From Chloroflexota bacterium (GTDB taxonomy: Bacteria > Chloroflexota > Anaerolineae > Anaerolineales > UBA11579), in the NCBI GenBank assembly GCA_018662365.1, contig JABJGH010000007.1:1-58827 (forward strand): a stretch of DNA of 58,827 nt, written 5' to 3'. Both the position numbers and the translations under genes were made by a program. The notes beneath the pieces were generated by a model, which did not search any database, was not told the DNA's origin, and worked only from the letters and a program-made list of their open reading frames with translations. Below are positions 1 to 9,096 of the stretch, one piece after another; the first letter of the stretch is position 1; every line of letters starts with the position of its first letter.

Positions 1-456
1 GAATTCAGTAAGCCAAAATCAAGAAGCAGTAATCGGAAGATTCTCATCGGATTACGAACGATGGATGTATTGAAAAACCATCAGGAGACTGTGATCCAAA
101 AAAGAAAGAATGCTAAAGAGAATTGGACAGAATTAGACCTAATTTTCCCCACGAAAGTGGGCACACCAATTGTCAGTTCAAACCTTAGAAGAGGTTTTAG
201 AAAAGTCTTAAATGTTTCTAGGTTACCCAAAATTCGCTTCCATGATCTTCGACATACAGCCGCATCCATGATGCTTAACTATGGAATTTCAGTTTTAGCT
301 GTATCCCGAAGATTAGGACATTCCAAACCCAGCATTACTTTGGATGTTTATGGGCACCTTATTCCTAGCAAGGAAGAAGAGGCTGCAACCCTCATGGATG
401 ATCTTCTAACACCCATAAAAGCCGAAAACTGCACCATATTTGCACCAAATCAATAA
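1..456 (+). CDS. Tyrosine recombinase/integrase, C-terminal part (5' end outside window)
   Basis: The frame is open from base 1, so the gene starts upstream of the window; the first ATG inside (61) is internal. The visible part is the catalytic domain of a phage-type tyrosine recombinase, which cuts and rejoins DNA at attachment sites through a 3'-phosphotyrosine. Counting from the ATG at 61, the HDLRH box gives catalytic Arg64 and His65, LGHS gives His87, and the VYGHL box gives nucleophile Tyr97. The basic stretch encoded before base 61 fits the beta-sheet region that precedes this domain. The catalytic core looks intact, and a tail of about 34 residues follows the Tyr box. The stop codon lies 57 bases from the 3' end of a tRNA-Met on the opposite strand, the usual arrangement for an element integrated in a tRNA gene; the rest of such an element would lie to the left. 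Confidence 0.88.
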   Translation, partial: EFSKPKSRSSNRKILIGLRTMDVLKNHQETVIQKRKNAKENWTELDLIFPTKVGTPIVSSNLRRGFRKVLNVSRLPKIRFHDLRHTAASMMLNYGISVLAVSRRLGHSKPSITLDVYGHLIPSKEEEAATLMDDLLTPIKAENCTIFAPNQ

Positions 457-488
457 AAAAAGACCCTGATACCGGCGTATCTGGGTCT
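451..488 (-). terminator. Intrinsic terminator of the tRNA-Gly/tRNA-Met unit
   Basis: A dyad at 461-488 pairs agaccc/gggtct and gatac/gtatc with one T-T mismatch and a CGGC-type loop. On the minus strand it is followed by a run of seven T (454-460 read as A on plus). It lies just downstream of the tRNA-Met 3' end. On the plus strand no T-run follows, so it does not serve the integrase. Confidence 0.72.
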
Positions 489-513
489 AGATTTGGGGTA
501 AAACCCCTACATA

Positions 514-588
514 TGGTGGGCCCGGAAGGATTCGAACCTTCAACCAAACGGTTATGAGCCGTGCGCTCTGCCATTGAGCTACGGGCCC
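514..588 (-). tRNA. tRNA-Met (CAT), elongator type, CCA encoded
   Basis: Read on the minus strand, a 7-bp acceptor stem GGGCCCG/CGGGCCC closes the cloverleaf. The D arm contains AGCTCAATGGCAGAGC, the anticodon loop is CTCATAA with anticodon CAT, and the T loop is GGTTCGAATCC. Discriminator A and an encoded CCA occupy 514-517. The arm sequences match elongator tRNA-Met. A tRNA-Ile2 (lysidine-modified CAT) cannot be fully excluded without modelling tilS identity elements. Confidence 0.92.
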
Positions 589-676
589 CATTTAAAAACA
601 CAGCAGGTAGTCAGCAGTAAACCAACCATTTCCCCCATCTCCTGTCCACTGTTTACTACCCACAAAATCTTCCAAG

Positions 677-747
677 AGCGGGTGATGGGATTCGAACCCA
701 TGATGTCAGCTTGGAAGGCTGATGCCTTACCACTTGGCGACACCCGC
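677..747 (-). tRNA. tRNA-Gly (TCC)
   Basis: On the minus strand the acceptor stem GCGGGTG/CACCCGC closes a standard cloverleaf with D-arm CGCCAAGTGGTAAGGC, anticodon loop CTTCCAA (anticodon TCC) and T arm GGGTTCGAATCCC. CCA is not encoded (CTT follows the discriminator), unlike the neighbouring tRNA-Met, so this transcript needs CCA addition. It is transcribed first in a two-tRNA unit, 88 bases ahead of tRNA-Met. Confidence 0.94.
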
Positions 748-757
748 ATGCCGATAA

Positions 758-786
758 ATTCTACCTTGTACAGAGAAGATGGTCAA
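758..786 (-). promoter_or_regulatory. Sigma-70-type promoter of the tRNA-Gly/tRNA-Met unit
   Basis: On the minus strand TTGACC (781-786) and TAGAAT (758-763) are separated by exactly 17 bases. The -10 box lies 10 bases before the first base of mature tRNA-Gly (747), leaving a very short leader. This is one of the best -35/-10 pairs in the window. Confidence 0.8.
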
Positions 787-840
787 GTCATGTCTTAAAA
801 AGCGGTATACTAATTCAATCTCAAGGAATTGGAGCCTCCA

Positions 841-1500
841 ATGAAAGCCTTAATTTTTGATTTTGATGGACTTATTATAGACACAGAAATGCCGGATTTT
901 ATATCCTGGCAGGAAGTTTACACCCAACATAAGGCAGAATTACCCCAAGAAAAATGGCTCAGCACCGTAGGCGGATCTGCAGAATCAGACTTTGACCCCC
1001 TCTCCTATCTCAAAGAAATCACCGGAAAAGAGATTAATGAGGAAGAGATTTGGATCGCTCGCCGAAGAAGCTATATGGAACATTTGGAATCTCAACCGGT
1101 ACTTCCAGGAGTGGTCGATTATTTGAACGCTGCAAAAGATTTAGGCTTAAAACTCGCCATTGCTTCCAGTTCTCCCAATAGTTGGGTGGCAGGGCATCTC
1201 ACTCGATTAAATTTAATCCAATACTTCGATGTGCTATGCACAGCCGACGATGTAGAAAAGACAAAACCTGACCCTGCTTTATTCCTCCTTGCTGCTGAGC
1301 GATTGGGGGTGGACACCTCTGAAGCGATCATTTTTGAAGACTCTTCCAACGGTGTGAAAGCCGCAAACCGCGCAGGCATTTTCGTGGTTGTGGTGCCCAA
1401 TGTCCTTACCGCCTCTTTAGACCTCAGTACTGCAGATATCCAATTAACCTCCTTAACAGAAATCGCGCTAGACGAATTATTATTGAAAGCCTCCGATTAG
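841..1500 (+). CDS. HAD-superfamily phosphatase, beta-phosphoglucomutase/GPH-like
   Basis: A 219-residue haloacid-dehalogenase-type hydrolase, expected to be a cytosolic Mg-dependent phosphatase or phosphomutase acting through an aspartyl-phosphate. Motif I is DFDGLIIDTE near residue 7 (nucleophile Asp and acid/base Asp), motif II is the IASSS segment near residue 113, motif III is the Lys in KTKPDP, and motif IV is the acidic pair in IIFEDS. The helical cap between motifs I and II places it with subfamily I (beta-PGM, phosphoglycolate phosphatase). The substrate cannot be told from sequence. The start at 841 is chosen over an in-frame TTG at 829 because GGAG at 831-834 lies six bases before the ATG. 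The gene is divergent from the tRNA unit and appears monocistronic; TATACT at 806-811 is a possible -10 box. Confidence 0.88.
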   Translation: MKALIFDFDGLIIDTEMPDFISWQEVYTQHKAELPQEKWLSTVGGSAESDFDPLSYLKEITGKEINEEEIWIARRRSYMEHLESQPVLPGVVDYLNAAKDLGLKLAIASSSPNSWVAGHLTRLNLIQYFDVLCTADDVEKTKPDPALFLLAAERLGVDTSEAIIFEDSSNGVKAANRAGIFVVVVPNVLTASLDLSTADIQLTSLTEIALDELLLKASD

Positions 1501-1556
1501 ACCCCAAAAAGCTCTCCTAAATAAATCTCTCCGCAATGATTTTCCTCTATTTCTTG

Positions 1557-1565
1557 TGGCATAAT
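1557..1565 (+). promoter_or_regulatory. Extended -10 element, leaderless-type promoter for the AAA ATPase
   Basis: TGGCATAAT (TG-n plus CATAAT) ends seven bases before the ATG at 1573. No Shine-Dalgarno sequence is present, and a start site at the usual distance would fall on or next to the A of the ATG. The -35 region is weak. Confidence 0.5.
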
Positions 1566-1572
1566 TATCGCT

Positions 1573-2376
1573 ATGGCACATCTTCGCTCGATTGACTTTA
1601 ATATCCCCGCCAACATAGAAGATCGGTTTCCTTATTCAATTCCAATAATAAAAAATTGGGAACTCCTTGAGATCAATTCCCCCGTCTCGATCTTCGTCGG
1701 AGAGAATGGTTCTGGAAAATCCACTTTGCTGGAAACATTGGCTTTATCCATGGAGATCATCACTGTTGGAAGCGAAAACATAAATCAAGATAAAAGCCTT
1801 AATCATGTTCGCAACCTCAGTAATTTTTCAAAATTAGTTTGGAATAAACGCGTCCGAAAAGGTTTCTTTCTGCGTGCAGAAGACTTTTTTGGATATGTGA
1901 AACGCCTAGCACAAAACAAGCAAGAGATGGAACTAGATATCAAAAAGGTGGACGAAGATTACAAGGATCGGTCAGAATACGCAAAAAGTTTGGCGAAATT
2001 GCCTTTTTCCAATGAACTGAACAGCATGAACCGCAAATATGGTGGAGATCTTGATAATTATTCCCATGGGGAAAGTTTTCTAACCCTTTTCCAAGCCCGT
2101 TTCGTTCCGGGCGGGATCTACCTATTGGATGAACCCGAAGCCCCCCTATCCCCCCTCCGCCAACTAGCTTTCATGTCAATGATCAAAGAAATGGTCGAAA
2201 AGGACGCCCAGTTCATCATAGCCACCCACTCCCCCATCCTATTAGCACTCCCAGACGCTGAAATTTTCAATCTCGATCAATCCCCGATCAAATCAGTGGC
2301 ATACGAAGAGTTAGACCACGTCACCCTCACCCGAGATTTTCTCAATAACCCCGAACAATTCCTAAGACATTTATAA
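1573..2376 (+). CDS. AAA/ABC-type ATPase, SMC/RecF-like (COG3910-like)
   Basis: A 267-residue predicted soluble ATPase with the compact ABC-like fold seen in standalone AAA ATPases of the OLD/RecF type. The Walker A motif GENGSGKST lies near residues 44-52, the signature-like YSHGES near 164-169, Walker B LLDEPEA near 184-190 (Glu as probable catalytic base), and the switch His in IIATHSP near 216-222. There is no nuclease domain and no membrane segment. The usual biological role of this family is not established; it hydrolyses ATP and may act on DNA or as half of a two-gene system, but no partner gene is adjacent. The start has no Shine-Dalgarno and sits directly behind a -10-like element. 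It ends convergently with lipA. Confidence 0.8.
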   Translation: MAHLRSIDFNIPANIEDRFPYSIPIIKNWELLEINSPVSIFVGENGSGKSTLLETLALSMEIITVGSENINQDKSLNHVRNLSNFSKLVWNKRVRKGFFLRAEDFFGYVKRLAQNKQEMELDIKKVDEDYKDRSEYAKSLAKLPFSNELNSMNRKYGGDLDNYSHGESFLTLFQARFVPGGIYLLDEPEAPLSPLRQLAFMSMIKEMVEKDAQFIIATHSPILLALPDAEIFNLDQSPIKSVAYEELDHVTLTRDFLNNPEQFLRHL

Positions 2377-2402
2377 AAAAAAGCCCACCAAAAAGGCGGG
2401 CT
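2373..2402 (-). terminator. Intrinsic terminator of lipA
   Basis: A hairpin at 2382-2402 (AGCCCGCC/GGTGGGCT on minus, one G-T pair, loop TTTTT) is followed on the minus strand by a run of eight T. It lies between the convergent stops of the AAA ATPase and lipA and is correctly oriented for lipA. Confidence 0.78.
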
Positions 2403-2423
2403 CTTGCAATAATTCTAAATTTC

Positions 2424-3359
2424 TTAATTGCCATACAACTTTCTATGGACAATACTCAGCGCCTGCACTTGGTCCACTGCTTTATAACTCGAACGCACCA
2501 ACGGACCACTTTCTACCCATTTGAACCCGATACCTAGGCCAAATTCTTTCAAATGATCGAATTCTTCCGGCGAATAATATCGAGCGATCGGTAAATGCTT
2601 TCTGCTAGGTTGTAAATACTGACCGATCGTCAATATATCCACATCCAATTCCCGCAGGTCCCGCATTACATCCTCAACTTCATCCATATCTTCCCCCAAA
2701 CCCAGCATGATCCCAGACTTGGTCAACACCTCGGGGTCGATCTTCTTCGCGTTCGATAAGGTTGCCTTCGTCCACTCATAGCTATCCTGTGGTTGCACAT
2801 ATTTAAACAGACGTGGCACTGTCTCCACGTTGTGATTAAGGATTTCCGGCCGGGCTTCCATCACGATCTGTAAGGCTTCAATGCTACCCTTGAAATCAGG
2901 AATCAAAACCTCGATCGAACACCCAGGGTGAATCTGGCGGATGCGCTTGATCACCATCGCAAAAATTGGGGCTCCCCCATCTTTTCGTTCATCCCTGTTC
3001 ACACTAGTGATCACCGCATGTCTGAGATTCATATTCTTAACTGCTTGAGCCACACGGAAAGGTTCTTTCCAATCCATTTCTGTGGGCACACCATGTTTCA
3101 CATCACAAAATCCACAGGTTCGCGTACATACATCCCCCAGCATAAGGAAAGTTGCAGTACCACTTCCCCAGCATTCCCCCATGTTCGGGCACATCGCCTC
3201 TTCACAGACCGTATGCAGTTCTTTACTCCGCATCAGGGTTTTTATCTCTTCATAACTCTCCCCTTGTGGCGCCTTCACCCGAATCCAATCCGGTCGGCGC
3301 TTGGGGGTCGTATCAATATCTTCCGGTTTTACCCGGTCTCTAGTGGGTTCAAAAGGCAT
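2424..3359 (-). CDS. lipA: Lipoyl synthase (radical SAM)
   Basis: Inserts two sulfur atoms into protein-bound octanoyl groups to make lipoyl cofactor for 2-oxoacid dehydrogenases and the glycine cleavage system. At 311 residues it has normal family length. It carries both cluster motifs: the auxiliary [4Fe-4S] set [12 protein letters not shown] and the radical-SAM set C-x3-C-x2-C in CTRTCGFC, followed by the conserved [13 protein letters not shown] segment and a C-terminal VRSSY motif that supplies the auxiliary cluster ligand Ser. The start ATG at 3359 is preceded by AAGGA about six bases upstream. No lipB or lplA is adjacent; it stands alone between the AAA ATPase (convergent) and the complex I operon (co-directional, but separated by a terminator). 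Confidence 0.96.
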   Translation of the reverse strand: MPFEPTRDRVKPEDIDTTPKRRPDWIRVKAPQGESYEEIKTLMRSKELHTVCEEAMCPNMGECWGSGTATFLMLGDVCTRTCGFCDVKHGVPTEMDWKEPFRVAQAVKNMNLRHAVITSVNRDERKDGGAPIFAMVIKRIRQIHPGCSIEVLIPDFKGSIEALQIVMEARPEILNHNVETVPRLFKYVQPQDSYEWTKATLSNAKKIDPEVLTKSGIMLGLGEDMDEVEDVMRDLRELDVDILTIGQYLQPSRKHLPIARYYSPEEFDHLKEFGLGIGFKWVESGPLVRSSYKAVDQVQALSIVHRKLYGN

Positions 3360-3534
3360 AAAAAATCCTTGGTTTAGATTCTAAATTTCATTCAATTGAA
3401 AGTTAATTGTACCTGACCAAGCCACAATCATCAATTCGATAAAAGCTTTCTTAGGAAATTCTAACGGCAAGACCCCCCTACCCCACTTGGGGCTCCCCCC
3501 TAAAAGTTGCAAAGTTACATATTTTAGAAAATCA

Positions 3535-3570
3535 ACAAAAAAGCCCCTCTTTTTACAAGAAGGGCTTTTG
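3535..3570 (-). terminator. Intrinsic terminator of the nuo operon
   Basis: The dyad AAAAGCCC...GGGCTTTT with an inner TCTT/AAGA extension spans 3537-3569, just past the nuoN stop (3587). On the minus strand it ends in a T-run. The bases between here and lipA (3360-3535) hold no convincing gene; a short CCCC-ACTT-GGGG dyad lies at 3481-3492. Confidence 0.75.
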
Positions 3571-3586
3571 ATTATCAATTATCATC

Positions 3587-5038
3587 CTAAAAAAGTTTCA
3601 GTACCGCCTGTTCTGCCCAGGCAAATAAGGGCGTTGAAACCATAAATAATACTACCGTGGCTACCGCAGAGCTTGCCGTCACCAGAGTCACCCATCTATC
3701 GCTAACAATATTTGGCTCACCAGATTTCATGAACATGATGATCACCAGGCGTAAATAATAATAGGCTGAAAACAATGAGGTCAAGACGCCTAATATTGCC
3801 AGCCCATAATATCCTCCCTCCATCACAGCTTTGAAGAGCAGGAATTTCCCCGCAAATCCGATCGTGGGGGGTATGCCAGTAAAGGAAAGCATGAAGATCA
3901 ACATCGCCACCCCTAATGCCGGATATTTTCTTCCCAATCCGGCATAATCTTCTAGCAATAAACCTTTCCCTTCGGACTTTTCTAGGGCAATTACGACACC
4001 CCATGACCCAAAACTCGTAATTGCAAAAGCTAGGAGATAGAACAAGGCGGCAGCAACAGAGCTTTTGAATACCGCCGCATCACCATAAGGTAAAAAGGCC
4101 ATCAATATAAAGCCGGCATGCGAGATACTCGAATAAGCCAGCATCCGTTTAATATTCTTTTGTGCAATCGCCACCAAGTTTCCGACCACTAAGGTCAATG
4201 CGACCAAGCCCCATAAAATGGGTACCAGGTCTGTACTCAAGGTCGGGAATGCAACCACAAAGATGCGAATCAACGCAGCAAAACCACCTACTTTTGCGCC
4301 GACTGCCATATAGGCTGTGGCAGGTGTTGGTGAACCTTCATAGACGTCCGGAGTCCACATATGAAAGGGAACTGCCGCCACCTTGAATCCTAATCCGATC
4401 AATATGAGGGCCGCACCCACCAATAGGAATGTAGGGCTATCCACTCCACCATTAATTGCAGTGACCACCTGAGAGAGTCCAGTAGCACCGGTAGCACCGT
4501 AGACAAATCCAATCCCGTAAAGTATAAACCCACCCGCAAAGGCCCCCAACAAGAAATACTTCATGCCTGCTTCTTCCGAGTTTACGTTCCCTCTGTAAAA
4601 TGCAGCCATAATATAAAGAGGGATGGACATTAATTCTAAAGCTAGGAAGATCACGATCAGATCTGCAGCCGAGGACATCAACATCGTGCCCGCGATGGAG
4701 AACATCATCATGATGTAATATTCGCCACGGTCAAAACCAAAGCGTTTGTTATAACCCACCGCGAGGGCCACCGCCAAAATGCCAGATCCTAAGATCAATA
4801 TATTTAGGAACGAGGAAAAACCATCCACCACCAACATGCCGTTAAAGGCTTCAGCTTCAATCCCATGCTGATTGATTGCGGCAACCAAAGCAACCACCAG
4901 ACCCAATACGGTCAGCCAAATGGTGATGAATTTATATTTTTTAGGTAGAAAAGCTTCCACCAAAATCAAGGCAGTTGCCCAAGCAACCACAATCACGGTT
5001 GGTAATATGTTGAACATGTCATCCATTGAATACAGCAT
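3587..5038 (-). CDS. nuoN: NADH-quinone oxidoreductase subunit N
   Basis: An antiporter-like proton-pumping membrane subunit of complex I. It has 483 residues and about 14 predicted transmembrane helices. Recognisable NuoN/Mrp-type elements are the LALELMSIPLY helix with the key Glu, the KVAAVPFHMWTPDVYEGSPTP loop region with its Lys, and the AYSSISHAG helix. The start at 5038 follows an AAGG ribosome-binding site; the gene begins nine bases after nuoM ends. It is the last gene of the operon. Confidence 0.96.
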   Translation of the reverse strand: MLYSMDDMFNILPTVIVVAWATALILVEAFLPKKYKFITIWLTVLGLVVALVAAINQHGIEAEAFNGMLVVDGFSSFLNILILGSGILAVALAVGYNKRFGFDRGEYYIMMMFSIAGTMLMSSAADLIVIFLALELMSIPLYIMAAFYRGNVNSEEAGMKYFLLGAFAGGFILYGIGFVYGATGATGLSQVVTAINGGVDSPTFLLVGAALILIGLGFKVAAVPFHMWTPDVYEGSPTPATAYMAVGAKVGGFAALIRIFVVAFPTLSTDLVPILWGLVALTLVVGNLVAIAQKNIKRMLAYSSISHAGFILMAFLPYGDAAVFKSSVAAALFYLLAFAITSFGSWGVVIALEKSEGKGLLLEDYAGLGRKYPALGVAMLIFMLSFTGIPPTIGFAGKFLLFKAVMEGGYYGLAILGVLTSLFSAYYYLRLVIIMFMKSGEPNIVSDRWVTLVTASSAVATVVLFMVSTPLFAWAEQAVLKLF

Positions 5039-5047
5039 AAGACCTTC

Positions 5048-6571
5048 CTAGTGTAAAACTGTGGAAACTGCGGTCGGCAGCATTTCTACCAAATGGGAAA
5101 CAGAGGGTCCAATCAGATCAAAGAATGGCTTAGGATACAAACCGATCCAGAAAATGAAGACCAAGAGGGGAACAATTACCAGCAATTCTCGCCAATTTAA
5201 GTCTTTGATATTCTTGTTTTCTTCAACTGTAATCGGTCCCAAGAACATCTTTTGGAACATGAAAAGAATATACACCGCAGCCAAAATCACACCGGCAGCA
5301 GCGAAGGCTGCAAACAAGGGTGTGCCTAAAGGACCACCCGCGGTACCTGCACCCCAAGCACCTAACAAGATGGCAAACTCACCCACAAAACCATTAAGGC
5401 CGGGTAAGCCCATCGAGGATAAACTGACGATCAAGGTGATTACTGCATAGACCGGAACGACCTTCCACAAACCACCAAACTGATCAAAGTCTCGGGTGTG
5501 TCGGCGTTCGTAAATGAAACCGATCAAAAGGAATAAAGCACCAGTGCTAATACCATGGTTGACCATCTGTAAAATACCGCCAGCAATGCCCTGCTCGTTG
5601 AGCGCAAAGATACCTAAGATCACAAATCCTAAGTGACTGACGGAAGAATAGGCCACCAACTTTTTAACATCTGTTTGCGAATAGGAAACCGCCGCACCAT
5701 ATAAGATGCCAATCACCGCGAGTAAAGCCATCGTCGGTGCGAGTTGCACTGCCGCCTCTGGGAAGAGGGGCAAATTGAAGCGCACAAATCCATAGGTGCC
5801 CATCTTCAGCAATACACCCGCCAAGATCACAGAACCCGCAGTGGGCGCCTGCACATGTGCATCGGGCAACCAGCTATGTAAAGGCCACATCGGCACCTTG
5901 ATGGCAAATGCCGCCGCAAAGGCAAGGAAAAGCCAGAACTGAACATCCGCCGGGATACCACCTTTTGCAATCAACTCGGGCAAGAAGAAAGTTCCCTGCC
6001 TGATCCCTAACCATAAAATGGCCAAGAGCATTAAGATTGATCCCGCCATGGTATAGAGGAAGAATTTGATTGCGGCATACATTCGTTTTTCGCCACCCCA
6101 AATACCGATCAAGAAGTACATTGGCACCAATGTAAATTCCCAGAAGACATAGAATAAGAATAAGTCTTGTGCTAAAAAGACCCCCAACATGCCCATTTCC
6201 AATAATAGGAAGAAGAGTTGGAAATCTCGCACTTTCTCATCAATTGCCTTCCACGTGGAAAGTATCGCGATCGGGGTCAAAAAGGTAGTCAGCAGCACCA
6301 ATAAGATGCTGATCCCATCCATGCCCAAGGCATACTTTATTTTCCAACCAGCAACCTGTATCCAATCTTCTTCGATCATGAATTGAAGACCAGGGTTACT
6401 CGCATCAAACATGGAAAGTACCCATAAAGAAATGCCGAACGTGACCAATGCAGTCACCAAGGCGACCCACCGGGCAATTTTCTTCTGCTCATTCTTTAGG
6501 AGTAGGAGCAAAAGGACACCCACGAGTGGGAAAAACGTTACTAAATTAAGCGGTTCTAAGATAAAGTCCAT
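5048..6571 (-). CDS. nuoM: NADH-quinone oxidoreductase subunit M
   Basis: An antiporter-like proton-translocating subunit in the complex I membrane arm, 507 residues with about 14 transmembrane helices. Family signatures seen are the LLLEMGMLGVF helix with its essential Glu, KVPMWPLHSWLPDAHVQAPT with the pumping Lys, and AYSSVSHLGFV. Three in-frame starts occur (TTG 6577, ATG 6574, ATG 6571); 6571 is chosen because AGGA then lies six bases upstream. It lies between nuoL and nuoN with short gaps. Confidence 0.96.
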   Translation of the reverse strand: MDFILEPLNLVTFFPLVGVLLLLLLKNEQKKIARWVALVTALVTFGISLWVLSMFDASNPGLQFMIEEDWIQVAGWKIKYALGMDGISILLVLLTTFLTPIAILSTWKAIDEKVRDFQLFFLLLEMGMLGVFLAQDLFLFYVFWEFTLVPMYFLIGIWGGEKRMYAAIKFFLYTMAGSILMLLAILWLGIRQGTFFLPELIAKGGIPADVQFWLFLAFAAAFAIKVPMWPLHSWLPDAHVQAPTAGSVILAGVLLKMGTYGFVRFNLPLFPEAAVQLAPTMALLAVIGILYGAAVSYSQTDVKKLVAYSSVSHLGFVILGIFALNEQGIAGGILQMVNHGISTGALFLLIGFIYERRHTRDFDQFGGLWKVVPVYAVITLIVSLSSMGLPGLNGFVGEFAILLGAWGAGTAGGPLGTPLFAAFAAAGVILAAVYILFMFQKMFLGPITVEENKNIKDLNWRELLVIVPLLVFIFWIGLYPKPFFDLIGPSVSHLVEMLPTAVSTVLH

Positions 6572-6609
6572 CATCAATCCTCAGTAGAAGATTTGCTCGC
6601 TAGCCAAGG

Positions 6610-8748
6610 CTAACGAAAAATTAAATAACCTAAAATAACGACCACGCCAAAAAAGACCGACAGCGCGTAGTTTCTAATAAATCCTGTTTGCAATCGGCTT
6701 AAGATTTCGCCACTGTTTTTTACTGTGGAGGCCAGTCCATTCGCAATTCGATCGATCACACCCAAATCAATCGGGTCAGCAAGGAAACGAGTAAATTTTT
6801 GGAAGTTATCGCGAATGCCCTTTTCATGGAACCAGTCATGCCAAATATTCCAATCTAAAGTTTCAGCAAAGAATTTTGCTAATTTTTGGTAAGGTCGCAA
6901 GATTAAGAAATCATAGATCTCATCCACATACCATTTATTATGCATTCCTTTAAAGATCGGCCCAAGGGCTTTTTCTAGGGGATCCTGCTGACCAGTTTTC
7001 AAGGGATTTCGACCATAGATCAACCAGGATATGCCAATGGCGAGTAATGCCAATAGAGTTGCTGGGATTGCTACGCCCCAATCAAAGGCCGGTACATGTA
7101 AGGCATGCCCGGTAGCTTTTTCGATTGTATAGCCCAACCAGTGACCAAATTGATGTCCACCCTCAAAAGGCCAATTCATAAACCCGCCAAAGACGGATAG
7201 GAAGGCCAAAACTAGTAGAGGAACCAACATCGACCAAGGGCTTTCTTTTGCAACTTCCGAAGCATGGTGTCGGGGTTTGCCGAAAAAGACCAACCACACC
7301 TGGCGTCCCATATAAAAAGCTGTAAGGAATGCGGCCACTACCAATACCCAATAAATGACTGGGTATTCTAATTTTGCATCTAATAATATTTCATCTTTCG
7401 ACCAGAAACCTGCAAAGATCGGCAGCCCCATTAATGCAAAGGTGCCCATCATGTAGGTCCAATAGGTCCACGGAATTCTTTTTCTAAGACCGCCCATATT
7501 TCGCATATCTTGGGGATCAAAGAGTTCGTGATGGTCTTCATCATCATGGGGTTCATGTTCATCTTCATGCCCACCAATCAGGGGATGATGTCCTCGTTCA
7601 ACGGCCAAGATCACTGAGCCAGCCCCAAGGAACAAGAGCGCTTTGAAGAAGGCATGCGTAACCAAATGGAACATCCCTGCCACATACGCCCCCATACCTA
7701 CAGCCGCCACCATGAATCCCAATTGGCTTACTGTAGAATAGGCGAGCACTTTTTTAATATCATGCTGCCCCACCGCGATCGTTGCCGCAAATAATGCCGT
7801 TGCCGCCCCCACCGTTGCCACCATAATATGCACACCCTCAACCGCATTGAAGATAGGCGCGGAGCGGGTCACCAAATACACACCTGCAGTAACCATTGTA
7901 GCCGCATGGATCAAAGCAGAAACTGGTGTTGGGCCCGCCATCGCATCGGGTAACCAAACAAACAAAGGAATCTGAGCAGATTTACCCGCAACACCGAGCA
8001 ACATAAAGCCAGTGATCCACCAGATTAAGGCAGGGTCACCTGAATAATGAGCAACTGCATCAGGAAATAATTCGGTAAAGGATAAAGTCTTGAAATTCCA
8101 GAACGTGAGGAACATCGCCATCAAGAAACCAAAGTCACCTACTCTGTTGGCAACAAAAGCTTTCTTTCCAGCAAATGCGTTTTTATCCCCAAAGGTGGTG
8201 TCGGGATTGCGGTCAAACCAAAAACCGATCAACAAGAAGGAACAAAGACCGACACCCTCCCAACCAACGAATAACATCAAATAACTATTGCCGCTCACCA
8301 AGATCATCATCATGGCAATGAATAAATTCATATAAATAAAGAATCTTCGATAACTTTTGAGGTCTTCCTTATATCGCACATCAAACCACATATAACCAGT
8401 AGCATAGATATGGATCAATGTACCCACCCCCGAGACCACGAGCATCATCGTCACAGAAAGTGTATCCACCCGGAATTCCCAAGGCAAATGAAATTGGCCG
8501 ATTGAAAGCCAATCGACAAATGGCACCACATGAGCCTCGTGGTGATTGCCCTGTAATGCGATCAACTGCAAAACAGATACCACAAAGGTCAAGGCCACCG
8601 CACTGCTCGCGACAATCCCAATAATGCGCTCATTCCATTTTCGGCCAAAGATCAAATTGACCAATAAACCGATCACCGGAATGAAGACGATCCAGGGGAC
8701 CAATGAGAACAGGTCAAATCCAGTCGTGGTTGCTTCACTCAGTAGCAT
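6610..8748 (-). CDS. nuoL: NADH-quinone oxidoreductase subunit L
   Basis: The distal antiporter-like subunit of complex I with the long lateral helix, 712 residues. Seen are the LFVGWEGVGLCSFLLIGFW segment, KSAQIPLFVWLPDAMAGPTPVSALIHAATM and AYSTVSQLGFM, each characteristic of NuoL, plus a C-terminal amphipathic region and final transmembrane helix. A His/Asp/Glu-rich loop lies near residues 387-409 (HEDEHEPHDDEDHH), an acidic metal-binding-like insert. The start ATG at 8748 has GAGGAG upstream. Confidence 0.96.
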   Translation of the reverse strand: MLLSEATTTGFDLFSLVPWIVFIPVIGLLVNLIFGRKWNERIIGIVASSAVALTFVVSVLQLIALQGNHHEAHVVPFVDWLSIGQFHLPWEFRVDTLSVTMMLVVSGVGTLIHIYATGYMWFDVRYKEDLKSYRRFFIYMNLFIAMMMILVSGNSYLMLFVGWEGVGLCSFLLIGFWFDRNPDTTFGDKNAFAGKKAFVANRVGDFGFLMAMFLTFWNFKTLSFTELFPDAVAHYSGDPALIWWITGFMLLGVAGKSAQIPLFVWLPDAMAGPTPVSALIHAATMVTAGVYLVTRSAPIFNAVEGVHIMVATVGAATALFAATIAVGQHDIKKVLAYSTVSQLGFMVAAVGMGAYVAGMFHLVTHAFFKALLFLGAGSVILAVERGHHPLIGGHEDEHEPHDDEDHHELFDPQDMRNMGGLRKRIPWTYWTYMMGTFALMGLPIFAGFWSKDEILLDAKLEYPVIYWVLVVAAFLTAFYMGRQVWLVFFGKPRHHASEVAKESPWSMLVPLLVLAFLSVFGGFMNWPFEGGHQFGHWLGYTIEKATGHALHVPAFDWGVAIPATLLALLAIGISWLIYGRNPLKTGQQDPLEKALGPIFKGMHNKWYVDEIYDFLILRPYQKLAKFFAETLDWNIWHDWFHEKGIRDNFQKFTRFLADPIDLGVIDRIANGLASTVKNSGEILSRLQTGFIRNYALSVFFGVVVILGYLIFR

Positions 8749-8776
8749 TTATAAACTACTCCTCAACGGTCCGGGC

Positions 8777-9079
8777 CTAGCCCTTGAGACCGCTCACCTC
8801 ATCAATATTGATCGTATGCTTATTTCGGAAGACTGCCACAATCAAAGCCAGTCCAACTGCCACCTCGGCGGCCGCCACGGCCATCACAAAGAAGACAAAA
8901 ATCTGTCCGCTCACATCGCCAAAACTTCGGGCGAAGGCTACGAATAACAAATTAGCAGAATTCAGCATCAATTCGATCGACATAAAAATAATGATCGTAT
9001 TTCGTCGGGTCAACACGCCCAACGCGCCAAGGGCGAATAATATTGCCGAAAGGGCTACATAATATGAAAGGGGTACCAT
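8777..9079 (-). CDS. nuoK: NADH-quinone oxidoreductase subunit K
   Basis: A small membrane subunit of complex I in the E-channel region, 100 residues with three transmembrane helices. The motif [20 protein letters not shown] contains the conserved Glu of helix 2, and the later [14 protein letters not shown] helix contains the second conserved Glu. Length and order are standard (between nuoJ and nuoL). Confidence 0.96.
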   Translation of the reverse strand: MVPLSYYVALSAILFALGALGVLTRRNTIIIFMSIELMLNSANLLFVAFARSFGDVSGQIFVFFVMAVAAAEVAVGLALIVAVFRNKHTINIDEVSGLKG

Positions 9080-9096
9080 GTTTTTCTCCTCCGGCC

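Noticed and set aside
574..798. 74-residue ORF across the tRNA-Gly
   Set aside because: It overlaps a confident tRNA and its promoter on the other strand.
3381..3578. 65-residue minus-strand ORF between lipA and nuoN
   Set aside because: It runs through the nuo terminator and a CCCC/GGGG dyad and has no ribosome-binding site or family resemblance.
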